DNA of 64,000 nt from Rachycentron canadum (taxonomy: Eukaryota > Chordata > Actinopteri > Carangiformes > Rachycentridae). Both the position numbers and the translations under genes were made by a program. Shown here piece after piece: positions 1 through 11,600 of this stretch (positions are counted from its first letter, which is position 1; the number at the start of each line of letters is the position of its first letter). Location of the stretch: contig CM076651.1 of NCBI GenBank assembly GCA_038496675.1, positions 6,485,935 through 6,549,934 on the forward strand, given 5' to 3'. The notes beneath the pieces are model-generated. The model was not told the origin of the DNA, made no database searches, and saw only the letters and a list, made by a program, of their open reading frames with translations.

Positions 1-898
1 CATTGAAGGAGGAGAAAGCTTAAGGTGAGTAAAAGCCAGCATCAGCAAGCCAGTTTCTGAAAAAGGTTTTACTTGACAGTTTATTACAAGAAGAGGAACC
101 CCTTTACTGCTTAAATTTTTCATGTTTTAAAGTGTCTTTGACTGTATTTTGGAATATGCAATGTATTGGCTACACTGGTTATTAGATTAAGCCTTTTTAA
201 GAAGCCCAAGGACAATTCACTTGTTGATGGCTGATTAGTCTGAGTGGTTGGTTGCTTATTTCTTTCCATTAGTGCCAAGTTTCACAGTTTTTCACACATC
301 ACTGCAAATGCAAGAACTAATCAAATCAAATTTAATCACCACCTAACAACATTGCAATTTTGTTGCAGTATTTTGGCTACAATATGTAAAACTATTGCTA
401 TTGTTCTGTAAGAACATCAATATAGAGTGCGCTTATATTACAGGTTTTACATTAAATTTGGTGCTGTGTCATGCTCTGCAAGTGTATTTTGAAATTTCAC
501 TCAGTTTTCATCATCATACTTTATTGCATATAGCTATTACCAAAAATAGTGCTGCCTGTGTTTTAGGTTGGCCTTAGAAAATGCATGTATGCCAATATGT
601 CACTGACCATTGGTTTGTTCCTCCTGTCCATAATGGCAACAAAGAAATTAAATACTTCTTAAAGTGATTCAATCCACTGTAAGTGATTGGGAGTGAAATC
701 CACAGCCATATTTCTGAGTGTTTCTGAATGTGATAAGCTCAGGTGAAGCTAATATAGGCTTTCAGGTGGTTATATTCAGTCTTTTTACAATAATACATCC
801 CCAACAGCCCCAGAAGACAATGGACATTGTGAATTAGTTTAAGCAATGAAAGCAAAGAGAGGATTCTTCCATAAATAATGCCATGAATAGTTCTCTAT
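1..898. other. Intergenic DNA, no gene seen
   Basis: AT-rich sequence without a convincing reading frame. At the very left edge a short stretch reads toward a TAA and is followed directly by GTGAGT, which could be the 3' end of a gene lying to the left, but about 24 bases are too few to support a call. Confidence 0.5.
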
Positions 899-929
899 TT
901 ATCAGATAATTTGATTTTTTTTAAAGTGC

Positions 930-1470
930 AGTAAACAGAGAAAACCTAAAATCAAATCAACATTTTGTCTGATCGGGCTTTGCTTTTAAAACAGCCCCAG
1001 TTCTCTCATACACAGTTCTCCAAGGTATTTTGCAGGTAGGCTGTTCAAAGCATCTTGGAAAATTTGCCACGGTTCTTCTGTGGATTTAAACTGTCTCAGT
1101 GCGAAGTGTTTCTTTATGTAATCCCACTCATACTCCATGATGTTGTTGATGTTGGGGCTCTGCAGGAACCAGACCCCTTTGTTGCAGGACTGTTCTCCTT
1201 GTCTCTAAAGAGAGCTCAATTTAACTTTGGTTGGGATTGTTTGTGATGCTACAGAGTAAATTTGGGTCCAAACATACATATGTTATTGTGTTGTTGATAA
1301 GAAGATCAACATGTGTGTTGTGCAAAGAAGAATAAAAAATATTGATTTCATTTAGATTTTTTCTGTTTACATTACTATGCTTTGTATCACCTTCAAATAA
1401 AGTGATTCACACCATTTTGAAAACATCCTCCCTTTAGTTTTTAGTGCCATTTACTTTTGCACGGACTGTA
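930..1470. mobile_element. Tc1/mariner-like remnants in inverted arrangement
   Basis: On the minus strand about 1180 down to 1000 encodes a Tc1-type transposase C-terminus: SPNINNIMEYEWDYIKK (counterpart of the SPDLNPIE-W-K catalytic region), then an FKSTEE-WQIFQDA-LPAKYL tail and a TAA. The 3' subterminal sequence of this copy lies at 930-966. A second, similar 3' end in the opposite orientation lies at 1335-1370, and the stretch to 1470 ends in ACTTTTGCACGGACTGTA, which resembles a Tc1 terminal repeat. The transposase N-terminus is missing, so this is dead. Two copies joined tail to tail, or one rearranged copy, would explain it. Confidence 0.75.
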
Positions 1471-1754
1471 AATATGATTATGAATATGATTGTTTTTGTA
1501 GAAATGAAAACATATGAACGTCTCCATAACCAAATATTGGGCCTCATCTGGGCCAAGCTTCAGGTCCCAGACTCCGGTGGGTCCAAGTGTAACACCCGCC
1601 AGCAGGGGGTGTTCATCGGCCACTGGCGAGTCGGTACAACCTTAAACCTCATCTCACACGGTTGGTTTGAATACATACCCAGAAACAGTTAGGCCGCCAA
1701 GGCCAGGAAAGAAAAGGGGCCATTAAATAATCTAGCCGTTTTTTTTTTAACCGT

Positions 1755-1898
1755 TGACTTGACGTAATGTCAAACCGTCTCTTAACTGACGTCTTCGCGA
1801 GGTTGCGCGCGCGTCTTGGCAACGGAAGCTAAGTTTTTTGCTTCCGACGACTTCCTCGAGCGAAACAAAACACTAAATACGGGCCGTTTTTCACTAAA
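1755..1898 (+). promoter_or_regulatory. Probable promoter and 5'UTR of the THAP/C2H2 gene
   Basis: The 140 bases upstream of the start codon are more GC- and CpG-rich than the flanks (the stretch GGTTGCGCGCGCGTC is one example). They hold two CRE-like motifs, TGACGTAA at 1760-1767 and TGACGTC at 1787-1793. The transcription start site itself cannot be read. Confidence 0.45.
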
Positions 1899-4800
1899 AT
1901 GTCGGCCTGTTGTGTGTCTGGCTGTAAAAATAGACATTCCGCTACTAGCAAGCTCAAATTTTACAGGATACCGTCCGGGTATCGGCCGTTTCAGGCCAAC
2001 CGGAGGCGTTTATGGCTACAAGCGCTTGAACGAGTGAACCGCAGCACGGAGGGACTCAAAGGAAATGTTCGGGTTTGTGGCGCTCATTTCATATCAGGTA
2101 AACTATAATACCGGCCACGACAGTTACTAAACTCACTTTATTTGATGGAAGATGATTAATTCTCAAGGTGGTTATAAAACGTTTGTGTGTGTGTGTTTTG
2201 CAGGGCAGGCGTCCATGGACCACGATAGTCCAGACTTTGTCCCCTCTGTGTTTACATGCACCAAACCGAGCCCCATCAAAAAAGTGCAAAGGTAAAGAGA
2301 TGTGAATTTATGTTGTTGGCTAAATAGTTAGCTAGTGATATAAGTAGTGGACTTACTAAAATTTCCAATACTCCAACACACAAGTAGCCAAAAGTACAAT
2401 AATATTAGCATCAAACTGTACAAAAAGCAAAAGTAGTCATTATGGTCTATTTATGAGCAATGTATATTATGCTTGCTTACAATTGTTTGTGTATTTATTT
2501 GTATATCACTTAGCCTTCATGTTGCAGCTGTGAGGGTTGGACCAACTTTAACTAATTTAAGTGAATTGTTAATCTCATTATAAACTGATTAGGCTATAAA
2601 CTTGATGAAAGTAGGAGTAATTGTGTGACTGTTGAACTCAAATTAATGTACTTGATTTACTCAGTACTTTTTTTTATCATCTTTGAGGACAATACTGTAA
2701 GTATGTATTAAGAGGCTGAGTTTGTAGTGTGCTGGCGAGTAAACCAGCAGCAACAAACAAAATCTTTACTTTCTTTTATATTTCAAATGAAATATAAAAC
2801 TGTATTTTGTTCCATGTGTTATTACCTAAGCCATACTCCTCGTCTTGTTGGCTGTGAAGATCATTTCACTTGCCACAAATTCACACACAGACACATTCAG
2901 GATTTATGTAGAACTGAAATATTTGATTATCAATTGGTTAGTCAGTCAGAAAATTGATTATTTTAACAATCAGTCTGTCATTTCATTAATTTTTCAAGCA
3001 AATTTGGTGGTGGTTTCATATTTGAACATGAAGTACTTTTCTTTGTCATCGTAGTAAACACAATATCTTTGTGTTTTGGATTGTGTGTAGCTAGATAGAA
3101 AGATAGATACTCAGATAGATCATTAATCTGAAAAATACCTTGCCGAAAAAAACAGTTTGAGGCCAATTTTCAATTCATTAAGCAGTACTTATATTTATGC
3201 TACTAAACTTGGAGGCTTCTCTGCCTATTGAGTAGTCAGATATCACTCTCTATGTACCCTGGCAGAGATTAATAAACTGTTGTAGTCACAGTTTTTTGTT
3301 GTAAATAAATAAACATTGTCATTATTAACATGCTGTGCAGTTGTCTCAACATTACAATTGTGTCAATAAATCTAACTGTGTATTGATAATTGTACAGTTC
3401 AGTAGCTACAGTAGCTGTTGCAGCTACTGAAGCTACCTCCAGTGTCTCTCACACCACCAGGTGATAATGCAGAATATCTCTGTTTAGTTTAGTTGATAAG
3501 AGGAAACATTTTGACTAGTAGATATTTGTGACTTATTTACTGTGCATTCAAATTAATTATTATTCACAACTTTTCAAAGATTTTACGGTCGTAGAAGAAG
3601 GCGCTGCCGTAAAACCAATGCAGCAAAAGAAGAAATAACAACTTCACCTAGAGATGATTCTCAAGTGGACGTCCAGACATCTGTTTTGATGAAAACTGTA
3701 AGTGAACTTTTAGAAGAAATACAGACAGCATCAACCCAAGTGCCATAGGTGGCAGCTATGACATCTTTATATTTTATTAGATTTTATGAGTTATTGTTGT
3801 GCTCAATAGGAACACAAGGTTACTTTGGGGGTGGGAATAGTTGTTGCTAGATCATCAGAAGTAGAAAGAGATTATATTATTTACATTGAGCACATTTTCT
3901 GCCATATTATTCTATATTGCTGTAAGAGGTTTTCACTTGTGTTTAGAAATGGTTTTCTTAGTCTATTCAATTTCTATCTGCTTCATAGTCTCTTTGTGTG
4001 TGTGTTTTCTAGGAAGAGGGAAGATGGAGTAAAGAGGCTGAGGCTGAAACTAGAACCAAACCAGTCACATCACAAACAACATCCAGCCTTAACAAGTCAT
4101 CACTATCATTCAAGCTGCCAGCAGGCATCCCAAAACTAGACAAAATGAATCCTGTTGTGCTCATAAAACCTCTACATCTACCTGTAGGTTACCAGCATGA
4201 GTTGGGCAATCAGAGCCTCAGTGTATCTCAGCTTGGAAAATGCAAACAACCGCAAGAAGAAGAAAGGCTGTTTATTTGTGAAATTTGTGCAAAGCAATTC
4301 ACGTGTCAGGCCGATTTCACCAAGCACCAGTGTGTCCACACTGATGAGCCATCCTTTCCGTGCAATATGTGTGATCGTTCTTTCACTACAAGTCGTTACC
4401 TCAAGCGTCATAAGCTGCTGCATGTCAAAGATGGCAGGAAGTGCACCAAGTGTGGTGTCCTGTTCTGTCGACGTCACAACCACATTTTATTCCTGCCACA
4501 ATCTGAGCCGAAAACCAAGTCTGGACAGGATTCCTCCGTTGTTGAGTCACCGAATGTAGGCAGTAATGTAAAGCCAGAAAACCATCCGCTACAGGATTCT
4601 GAGCAAAGACAGAGTGATGATGTGGATGATGATGCTCAGGGCACCGTGGCTGTAACGCCTATGGTGACATCTACTGTGCCTTCACCTCCCCTAAACCCTG
4701 GACCTTTATGCAAGACCTATAAGGCCATACCTCCACACCCACACACAAGAGTCTTATCAGAGGTCCCTGTACCAGTGTTGCTAAAACCTTCCTCGGTCCT

Positions 4801-5164
4801 GTACCCACCCCCAGTTAAACCGATGGACTCAATAAAACAAGGTACCCCATCTCAGCTTATGCCACCCCAGCCTGACAAACCTGTAACCTTCAGTGTGCCT
4901 CATCCCCCCCTGATCCCCGAACTTCCAGCCTCACTAAAGATCTTTTCACCTAAGTACCTCACCTCAGCATTACTTGAGGTTAAAAGAAATTATGAATATA
5001 TTTTAAGCTACCCAAAAGTTAGGAGGAATGTCAAGAAGGATATTAAGAATGATATTCAAGTAAAGGTGGAACAATGCGAGTTGCCGTTGATTGCTCCACA
5101 TGAGCAAAATGTTGTGGAAGTGAAAAACGAAAGAACTGCTTATGACCTGGAGATTGAGATCTGA
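1899..5164 (+). CDS. THAP-domain protein with C2H2 zinc fingers
   Basis: Four coding exons join in frame at GT-AG sites: 1899-2097, 2204-2291, 3580-3697 and 4013-5164, giving 518 residues. Residues 1 to about 85 form a THAP DNA-binding domain: the C2CH ligands are C5, C9 and the C and H of VCGAHF, followed by the typical SG...DSPDFVPSVF end. A basic run (GRRRRRCRK) comes next. The last exon has two canonical C2H2 fingers (C-x2-C-x12-H-x3-H, DNA 4264-4425), then a degenerate third CTKCGVLFC with broken spacing. A long Pro/Ser-rich tail follows and ends in an acidic LEIEI. The product is probably a nuclear sequence-specific DNA-binding regulator. I cannot assign an orthologue. The longest single open frame starts at 4145 but belongs inside the last exon, because the upstream exons join in frame. 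Confidence 0.82.
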
Positions 5165-7540
5165 TCTAAATCTAAGTAGGGAAATTTTCTGTTTCTTACT
5201 TTTAAAAGCAGGTGTTGTCTGCTTTTAATCAGTTTTATACTTTGTTTACCTCATAGTCAGACTGGCCCTTTTCACATCCCACTATTACTTATACCCAGAT
5301 GCTTGTGCACACAGTGGTGTGTTAAGTAAATCCTACAACTTAAACATTATTTGGGCTAGTTTGGAAGGCCTTTTTGTTGTGATATACATTGGAAGTGTTC
5401 ATATTTTGTTTAGTCTTCACATATACATACATATATATATATATATAAGTGTGTTGCTGCACACTTCAATACATCTTTTCTTAGCCCTAACCTGATTTCA
5501 GAAAACTGTATTTTAATGGAAGTGACTGAACTCATGCTGCTATTTTTATTCAGTGAGAGCTCTTTAGTTAAGATGCTGTCACTTTTTAATCACTTCCACT
5601 ACAGTCTCGCATTTGTGCTGCAGGCCATATTCTATACTTGTGGAGTAATAATCAGAGTTTAGCCTGTCAGGAAATCCAGTGTGCTATAAACAGGAGCAAT
5701 ATGAAGAACATCAAATTCTGGCATTGTACCTGATAATAATAAGAGTCTCTTGATACACACATAGAGCAATTTCAATATTTTGGATACACAAACTTGTGAG
5801 TGTGTATCAAAATCTGGAAGTGGTAGAAAGGAGGGTGCAATAGTTAGAGATGACACTACCATTCAGACTTTGTTTCCACATAACAGCAAGCACCTACAGT
5901 GACCGGCCAGTTCCCTTCCTGCTGTTTTGTAGCAGAGATTGATCTCCCAGCATTTTTTTTTTGTCTAATGCAGTAAAATTGGGGCCATGCAAGACTAATA
6001 TTAACACTTTCCTATGTGAGTAGAAATGCTTCAGCTGCTAAATAGATTGACTATGGTAGATGCACTGGAGTTTAAGAAACCTGACTAAACTGACTTATTA
6101 CTAAGTCATTGCATTTGTAGACACAACTCAAGCGCATCCAGTCAGTTATATCCAGTCAGGCTGGTTTTCAAAAAAGTAAACTGTGCGATGTATCTAAACT
6201 GAAATATAGTCTGTATGTAACTATTTATACAGACATAAAATGACTACACTTTGACTGACACTCTACTACACTCTACACAAATGAGTTTTCTTGTGAGAAA
6301 TTGTGGGAAATACAAAGATTTATTAGTCAAAAAGCGCTTCAAGATTTGTCCTGATGGTGGCACTAGAGGGTTTGTTAAATTGACCCAGAAATGTCTCTGC
6401 TTTTGTTGGACCGACCTCTTTATCAATGTGTCATATTGCATTAAAGTGACCAGCTTGTTTTGTGAGCTCTCATAAAATCCCATTGTAGAAAGAAAGCCTG
6501 CTGTGCAATAACACTAAGGCCTCATTACTTCATTTTTTGGGGCTTTTTGTCACTACAGAGGGTATTTTTATTACAATTAGAATAGAAGGGTTTACAAGAA
6601 AATTATAATACAGCCTACTAAAAGCTATTTTATAATTTGAGTTTGTAACAGTCACATTGTTTATTTTGGAGTCAACTCTTTCTACTTTTTTAGCTTTAAC
6701 CTTTTTCTTTAATGATTTAACATAAATAACTACAAAATTGATGGATCAGTGACTCATTAATGACAAGTGAAACATTTATACCTGCAAACCTCTTGGTTAA
6801 TTAAAGAATGGGAAACTTTCAAATCTTAACATTCCTTTGAATTGATCACACAACTAGATTTATTAATAATAATAAAGATTTTTATGATGTGTTATTTTAC
6901 AACCTTGCAACTCAAATAAATGACCTGTAACTGATCAAGTGTTGGTAAAAATAAAAAAAAAAAATTATTATTTTGTTATAAATCTTTAAAAAGGATTTCT
7001 TATTGCTATTGCATGACATTACAGTTTAACAGCAAACTAAGTAAATACATAGATTAAAAATAAGACTACTGGGCAAATGGTCTTGGGCACAAATGCTGCA
7101 CACAGCTGCAAACAATACATAAATCTGGGATTGTGCCCCAGGTGCATCCACTTATACACACAGTACACACTATTATTATTATTATTATTATTATTCCTAA
7201 TTAATAAAACAAAAAATGAAAGTAAAAGTTGAATAGTGTTGCCCTTGCTGTCAGTCATTATTGCTCTTGAGCCCATGTGGTTAAAATATGCTGAACAGCC
7301 ACAAGAAAAAATTAATTTTTTGGCCTTTTACTGATTGTTGTTTCATGTTTCAAGACGAAGACTGAACACTTTCAATATCACAGAGACATCAGTCAGACTG
7401 ATCTCTGTCTCTCGGATCTTGATTCTACCAGAAAAAGTAGGTCAAGTGCATTTTGATTTTATTACTCATATCCACTGTGAATTCCTCTGTGACCTCTTGT
7501 ACCACATCTCCAGTTGAGAGTTCACCGTCTCTCGTCTGAC
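5165..7540. other. Downstream/intergenic DNA
   Basis: 3' flank of the THAP/C2H2 gene and spacer before porcn. It contains an (AT)n tract at about 5431-5446 and an (ATT)n tract at 7171-7195. AATAAA-type signals lie near 6870 and 6916, which would imply a 1.7 kb 3'UTR if used. No other coding signal was seen. Confidence 0.5.
7171..7195. repeat. (ATT)n microsatellite
   Basis: About eight uninterrupted ATT units. Confidence 0.9.
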
Positions 7541-7554
7541 TCCATCTGCACACT

Positions 7555-7889
7555 GTGTACATCCTATTGGTGGGACGGCACCGGGTAATGGTGGGCGCCG
7601 ATCCTGATTGGTCTTTTCAGCTGCCATTAAAGGCCGACGGAGTCAACGATTGGCTGGAGCTCGCGGACGTAAGCAGCGGATTGGCTGACGTGCCTTCGCG
7701 TGGCATCGCAGATGACAGGCGAGTGGTGCTGATGCTGTGACAATGGGAGTCATCCAGATAAGCATCATCTGGACCGAGTGCGCTTGATGCACAGCGGCGG
7801 CGCACACGCTCAACTGCTCGTACCGGGACGGGAAAAAAACAGCTGGGCAGGGACACGGGGAGGAACCTCCAGCTGCTGCTCTGAAAAGG
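7555..7889 (+). promoter_or_regulatory. porcn: porcn promoter and non-coding exon 1
   Basis: GC-rich segment with four ATTGG pentamers (inverted CCAAT boxes, NF-Y type) at 7566-7570, 7607-7611, 7649-7653 and 7680-7684. Spacing is 41, 42 and 31 bases. Downstream the sequence turns GC-rich, and a canonical donor (CTGAAAAGG then GTAAG) at 7889/7890 fits the end of an untranslated first exon. Coding sequence starts in the next exon. The start site is inferred to lie around 7700-7800. Confidence 0.6.
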
Positions 7890-8633
7890 GTAAGTTTTAC
7901 CCCTGGACAAACAAAATGCCATGCCCGGGGCGCCCGGTTAGCCGCGTCTGAGTGGGGGGCTGGGGATCAGTAAGACCGTTATTACCGCTGGGGAGGTGAG
8001 GCAAGGTTAGAAACCTCTACCAGCTTTTCCTCCATACAGTCAAGATGCTTTGCTTTGTGGCAGGTCGCATCCATGCATCCTTACTGTACAGTATATATGC
8101 AGCACTCGTTAGCCAGCTGTGAGTCAACTCATCCCCTTGGTCGACTGCATTGCGGAGATAGCAGGATAGCATGTGGTTACTATTCTTCACGCTGCCCCGT
8201 AAATGAATGTTTAACACACCAACACGGCGGTCACAATGTCTTTTTCAGCTTTTTATTATTATTTATCAGGGCATTTTTTTCATCATTCCTGTGCATCAGA
8301 TTTCATGCAAAATGTTATGGGGAATGAAAATACAAAAATGAAAATATAAATAAAAATTACTCTCATGAACATAGTTTACAGCATTATCTTTGACACTAGC
8401 TATTGCATGCATTTGCACACATTTGTAGTGAGTCGCTTTGCATGCTGGGACTTGAAGTTTTCAAGTGATGTGCATCTGTTGACTTGCCTGCAGGCTTGCA
8501 TATGTGTGCATAAGATATACCGTGTGTTGTACAAGTGCTTAATAGCCATAGATTTTGAATGCTGGTAACTCGTGCCATTTTTGTTGCTGTAACAATGCAG
8601 TGTTTGGCCTCCCTCCACTCTTAAAGTCCAGTG

Positions 8634-11600
8634 ATGGGAGCGTTCAGCCGGCAGAAGTTTTTCCAGGAGCTTGCTCATGGCTGCCTGCTGCCTACTGCTC
8701 AGCAGGGCCTGGAGCAGGTATGGCAGCTGCTGGTTATCTGCCTGCTGTGTCGGCTTCTCTGGATGTTAGGTGAGAGTCCAGTTGTTTTGTTGCCCCGTCA
8801 GCGTTATTGATCCTCCATATGGGCTGTGTCATCATAATCACCTGTGCTATGCTTTTTATCTTGTTGTCTCTCTTATTTCAGGCCTCCCTTCTTTTGTGAA
8901 ACACCTGGGCACAGTGGCCGGAGGTTTCTACACTCTCTACCTGTTCTTTGAGCTTCATATGATTTGGGTGGTCCTCCTCAGCCTTCTCTGCTACCTCTTC
9001 CTCTTCCTGTGTCGCCACTCTACCATCCGAGGCACCTTCCTCTCCATCACTGTGCTCATCTACCTGCTGTTGGGGTAAGCGAGAGATACCTGACAGCTGA
9101 GAACTACATCAGAGGCGAGAACTACATCACACTGAGACTATTCTTATCTAATTTTATCAGAGAGCTGCACATGATGGACACCACCAACTGGCACAAGATG
9201 AGAGGTAGGCCAAGCATCTTTATTGTATGCGTCAACATTTGATGCATTCTGGATGGATACAAGCCGTAAATGTGATTATTCATGGTTTGCCTTTACATTT
9301 AGCAACAATAATGTTGAGGTGCTGCTGCTGTGCTGCAGGTTCACAGATGGTGGTTGCCATGAAAGCCATCTCTCTGGCCTTTGATTTGGACAGAGGTGTT
9401 GTGACCAGCGTGCCCTCACCCATTGAATTCATGGGCTATATTTACTTTGTGGGTACAGTCATCTTTGGTCCCTGGATCAGCTTCAACAGCTACAAAGAGG
9501 CTTTGGAAGGACGTAAGCTGGTAAGTGTAATACAGTATTGGTGACGGTGGGGGTGAGGATTATTTAAAGATTTATCTTGACACTAGCTGCTAACTGTTTA
9601 ATCTTTGGTTATTTTTTTTTCTTCCTCAGAGCTTTTCGTGGCTTTTCAAAGTCTCTGTCAGCTGGGTGAAGAGCCAGGTATGCCTTGTTATTTCCAACTG
9701 TGTTGCACCATACCTCTTTCCTTATTTCATACCTGTTTATGGAGACAAGCTGCTACGAAGGTGAGTGCAACATGGAGAAACTTAAACAATTCAAAATGAC
9801 AATATTTCCATTCTTGGATTTCTTATTACTTAAATTATATCTTTGTTCACAGCAAAAAGAGGAGGAAGATCAGGTAATCAATCTACCCCTGTGAATTTGA
9901 ACATACCCAACATTGTAGACATGCTTTCCCTTATATTTCGTGCTGTTTAGGTGCATTCCTATTTTCAATGTAACACTTGTGTATCACCTTTACCTGCACA
10001 CATGTATCCACATCATTCCCCCATTTCTGTGCAGCCACATGTGCTCCGGGACCCCCACTCTCTCATTTCACCACAACTGTCTCACCATCTTGAAAACCGT
10101 GGTGACACGTAGATCACATGGCAAGTCAATTTTTAAAAACATTTAAGCGATTTCAATGTGCCACTAACATTAACTATAACTTCTCTTTTTACTCTGTTGC
10201 TTCACAGAGGAACACTGGCCAAGTAAATCTTTTAATATTGTGGAATAATTAATTCAATTTGGAACGTACTGGAAATTATAATGTAATATCCACCTTTTTC
10301 TTCCTCCTTTAACATTACATTAGGTGGTTACTGGCGTATGAGAACACAATGTCTTTCCACTTCAGCAACTATTTTGTTGGTTACTTCAGCGAGACTACTA
10401 CCACTCTGGCTGGAGCAGGGTTCACAGAGGAGAAAGAAAACCTCAAATGGTCAGAACTTTATGTGCAATATTACCATAAACGTCTCTTTTTTCACATTTT
10501 TAAACTGACCCTTTTACCTTTTTTTTTTTTCTTTAGGGATATGACCGTGTCCAAGCCTCTGAACATAGAGTTCCCTCGGTCAATGGTGGAAGTGGTAACT
10601 TCATGGAATCTGCCCATGTCTCGCTTTCTGCACACCTGTGAGTTTTAATGCTGGATGGCAGCAGCTGTTTTTGCTTTTCATTCTCATTATGAATGGAATG
10701 ATAATGGCTCAATTAGAGAGACACTTATGCAAGCTGATGCTCTCATCTCACAGATGTTTTTAAGAGTGCTCTCAAATTTGGGACATTCTCTGCCATCATG
10801 GTGACATACACAGCCAGTGCCCTTCTGCATGTGAGTACTATTACAAAGCAATTATACCCCATACTCTGAAATCTAATGCATCTGTGTCAACAAGTGGATT
10901 GTTTTAATTCCAACTCTTGTGTCTGGTAGGGTTTGAGTTTTCATCTGGGCGCAGTGCTGATATCTCTGGGGTTCATCACATACATTGAGCACGGTAAGAA
11001 TCTGCCTAATGTCGTCTCTTTTCCACATTAGAACCTTTCCATTTAGAGAAGGTGCTTAGCTTTGCAGTTACGGTTAATTGCGCCCACTGTTACACACCGT
11101 TTGTGTTCACTGCAGTGCTCGTAATTTATCTCTTATGGCTGGAAAGAAACTTTACCTCAAGCTTTGTTTTAATGCTTTGGTCTTGTATCGTGTTTTAGTG
11201 TTGCGGAAGAGGCTTGCAGCCATTTTTGATGCCTGTATACTGTCAAAGAAATGTCAGCCAAATTGCACTCATCAGAACAAAAAGGTAAAATTCTCCTTTC
11301 ACTTCTTTATCTTCCTAACAAGTTATTTATCATTAGCAGTGGCCCCTTACAGGTTTACATGAACAGAATTAAAGGAATATTTTCGTAAATGTGCTTATTA
11401 ATTTCCTTGAAAAGAGCTTGATGCGAAGATCACTACAACTCTCTTGTCTGCAAGCTAAATACAAAGCCACAACCAGGAGATAATTAGCTTAGCTTAGCAT
11501 AAAGACTAGGAAAAGTAGGAAACAGTCTGGCTCTGTTCAAAACTAACTCTGGATTTATTATCTATGGCTAGAGCCACGATAGCTGCTTCTTGTCTTCTTG

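Noticed and set aside
1..24. Possible last codons (ending TAA) followed by GTGAGT, as the end of a gene from the left
   Set aside because: Only about 24 bases are visible, and a stop placed right before a donor is not enough to call a gene.
1441..1692. Overlapping short frames on both strands
   Set aside because: They start within the Tc1 terminal sequence, show no domain and no splice logic.
3825..4139. 104-residue plus-strand frame starting in an intron
   Set aside because: Only its last part overlaps the real exon (4013 onward), and it is in a different frame from the THAP/C2H2 protein.
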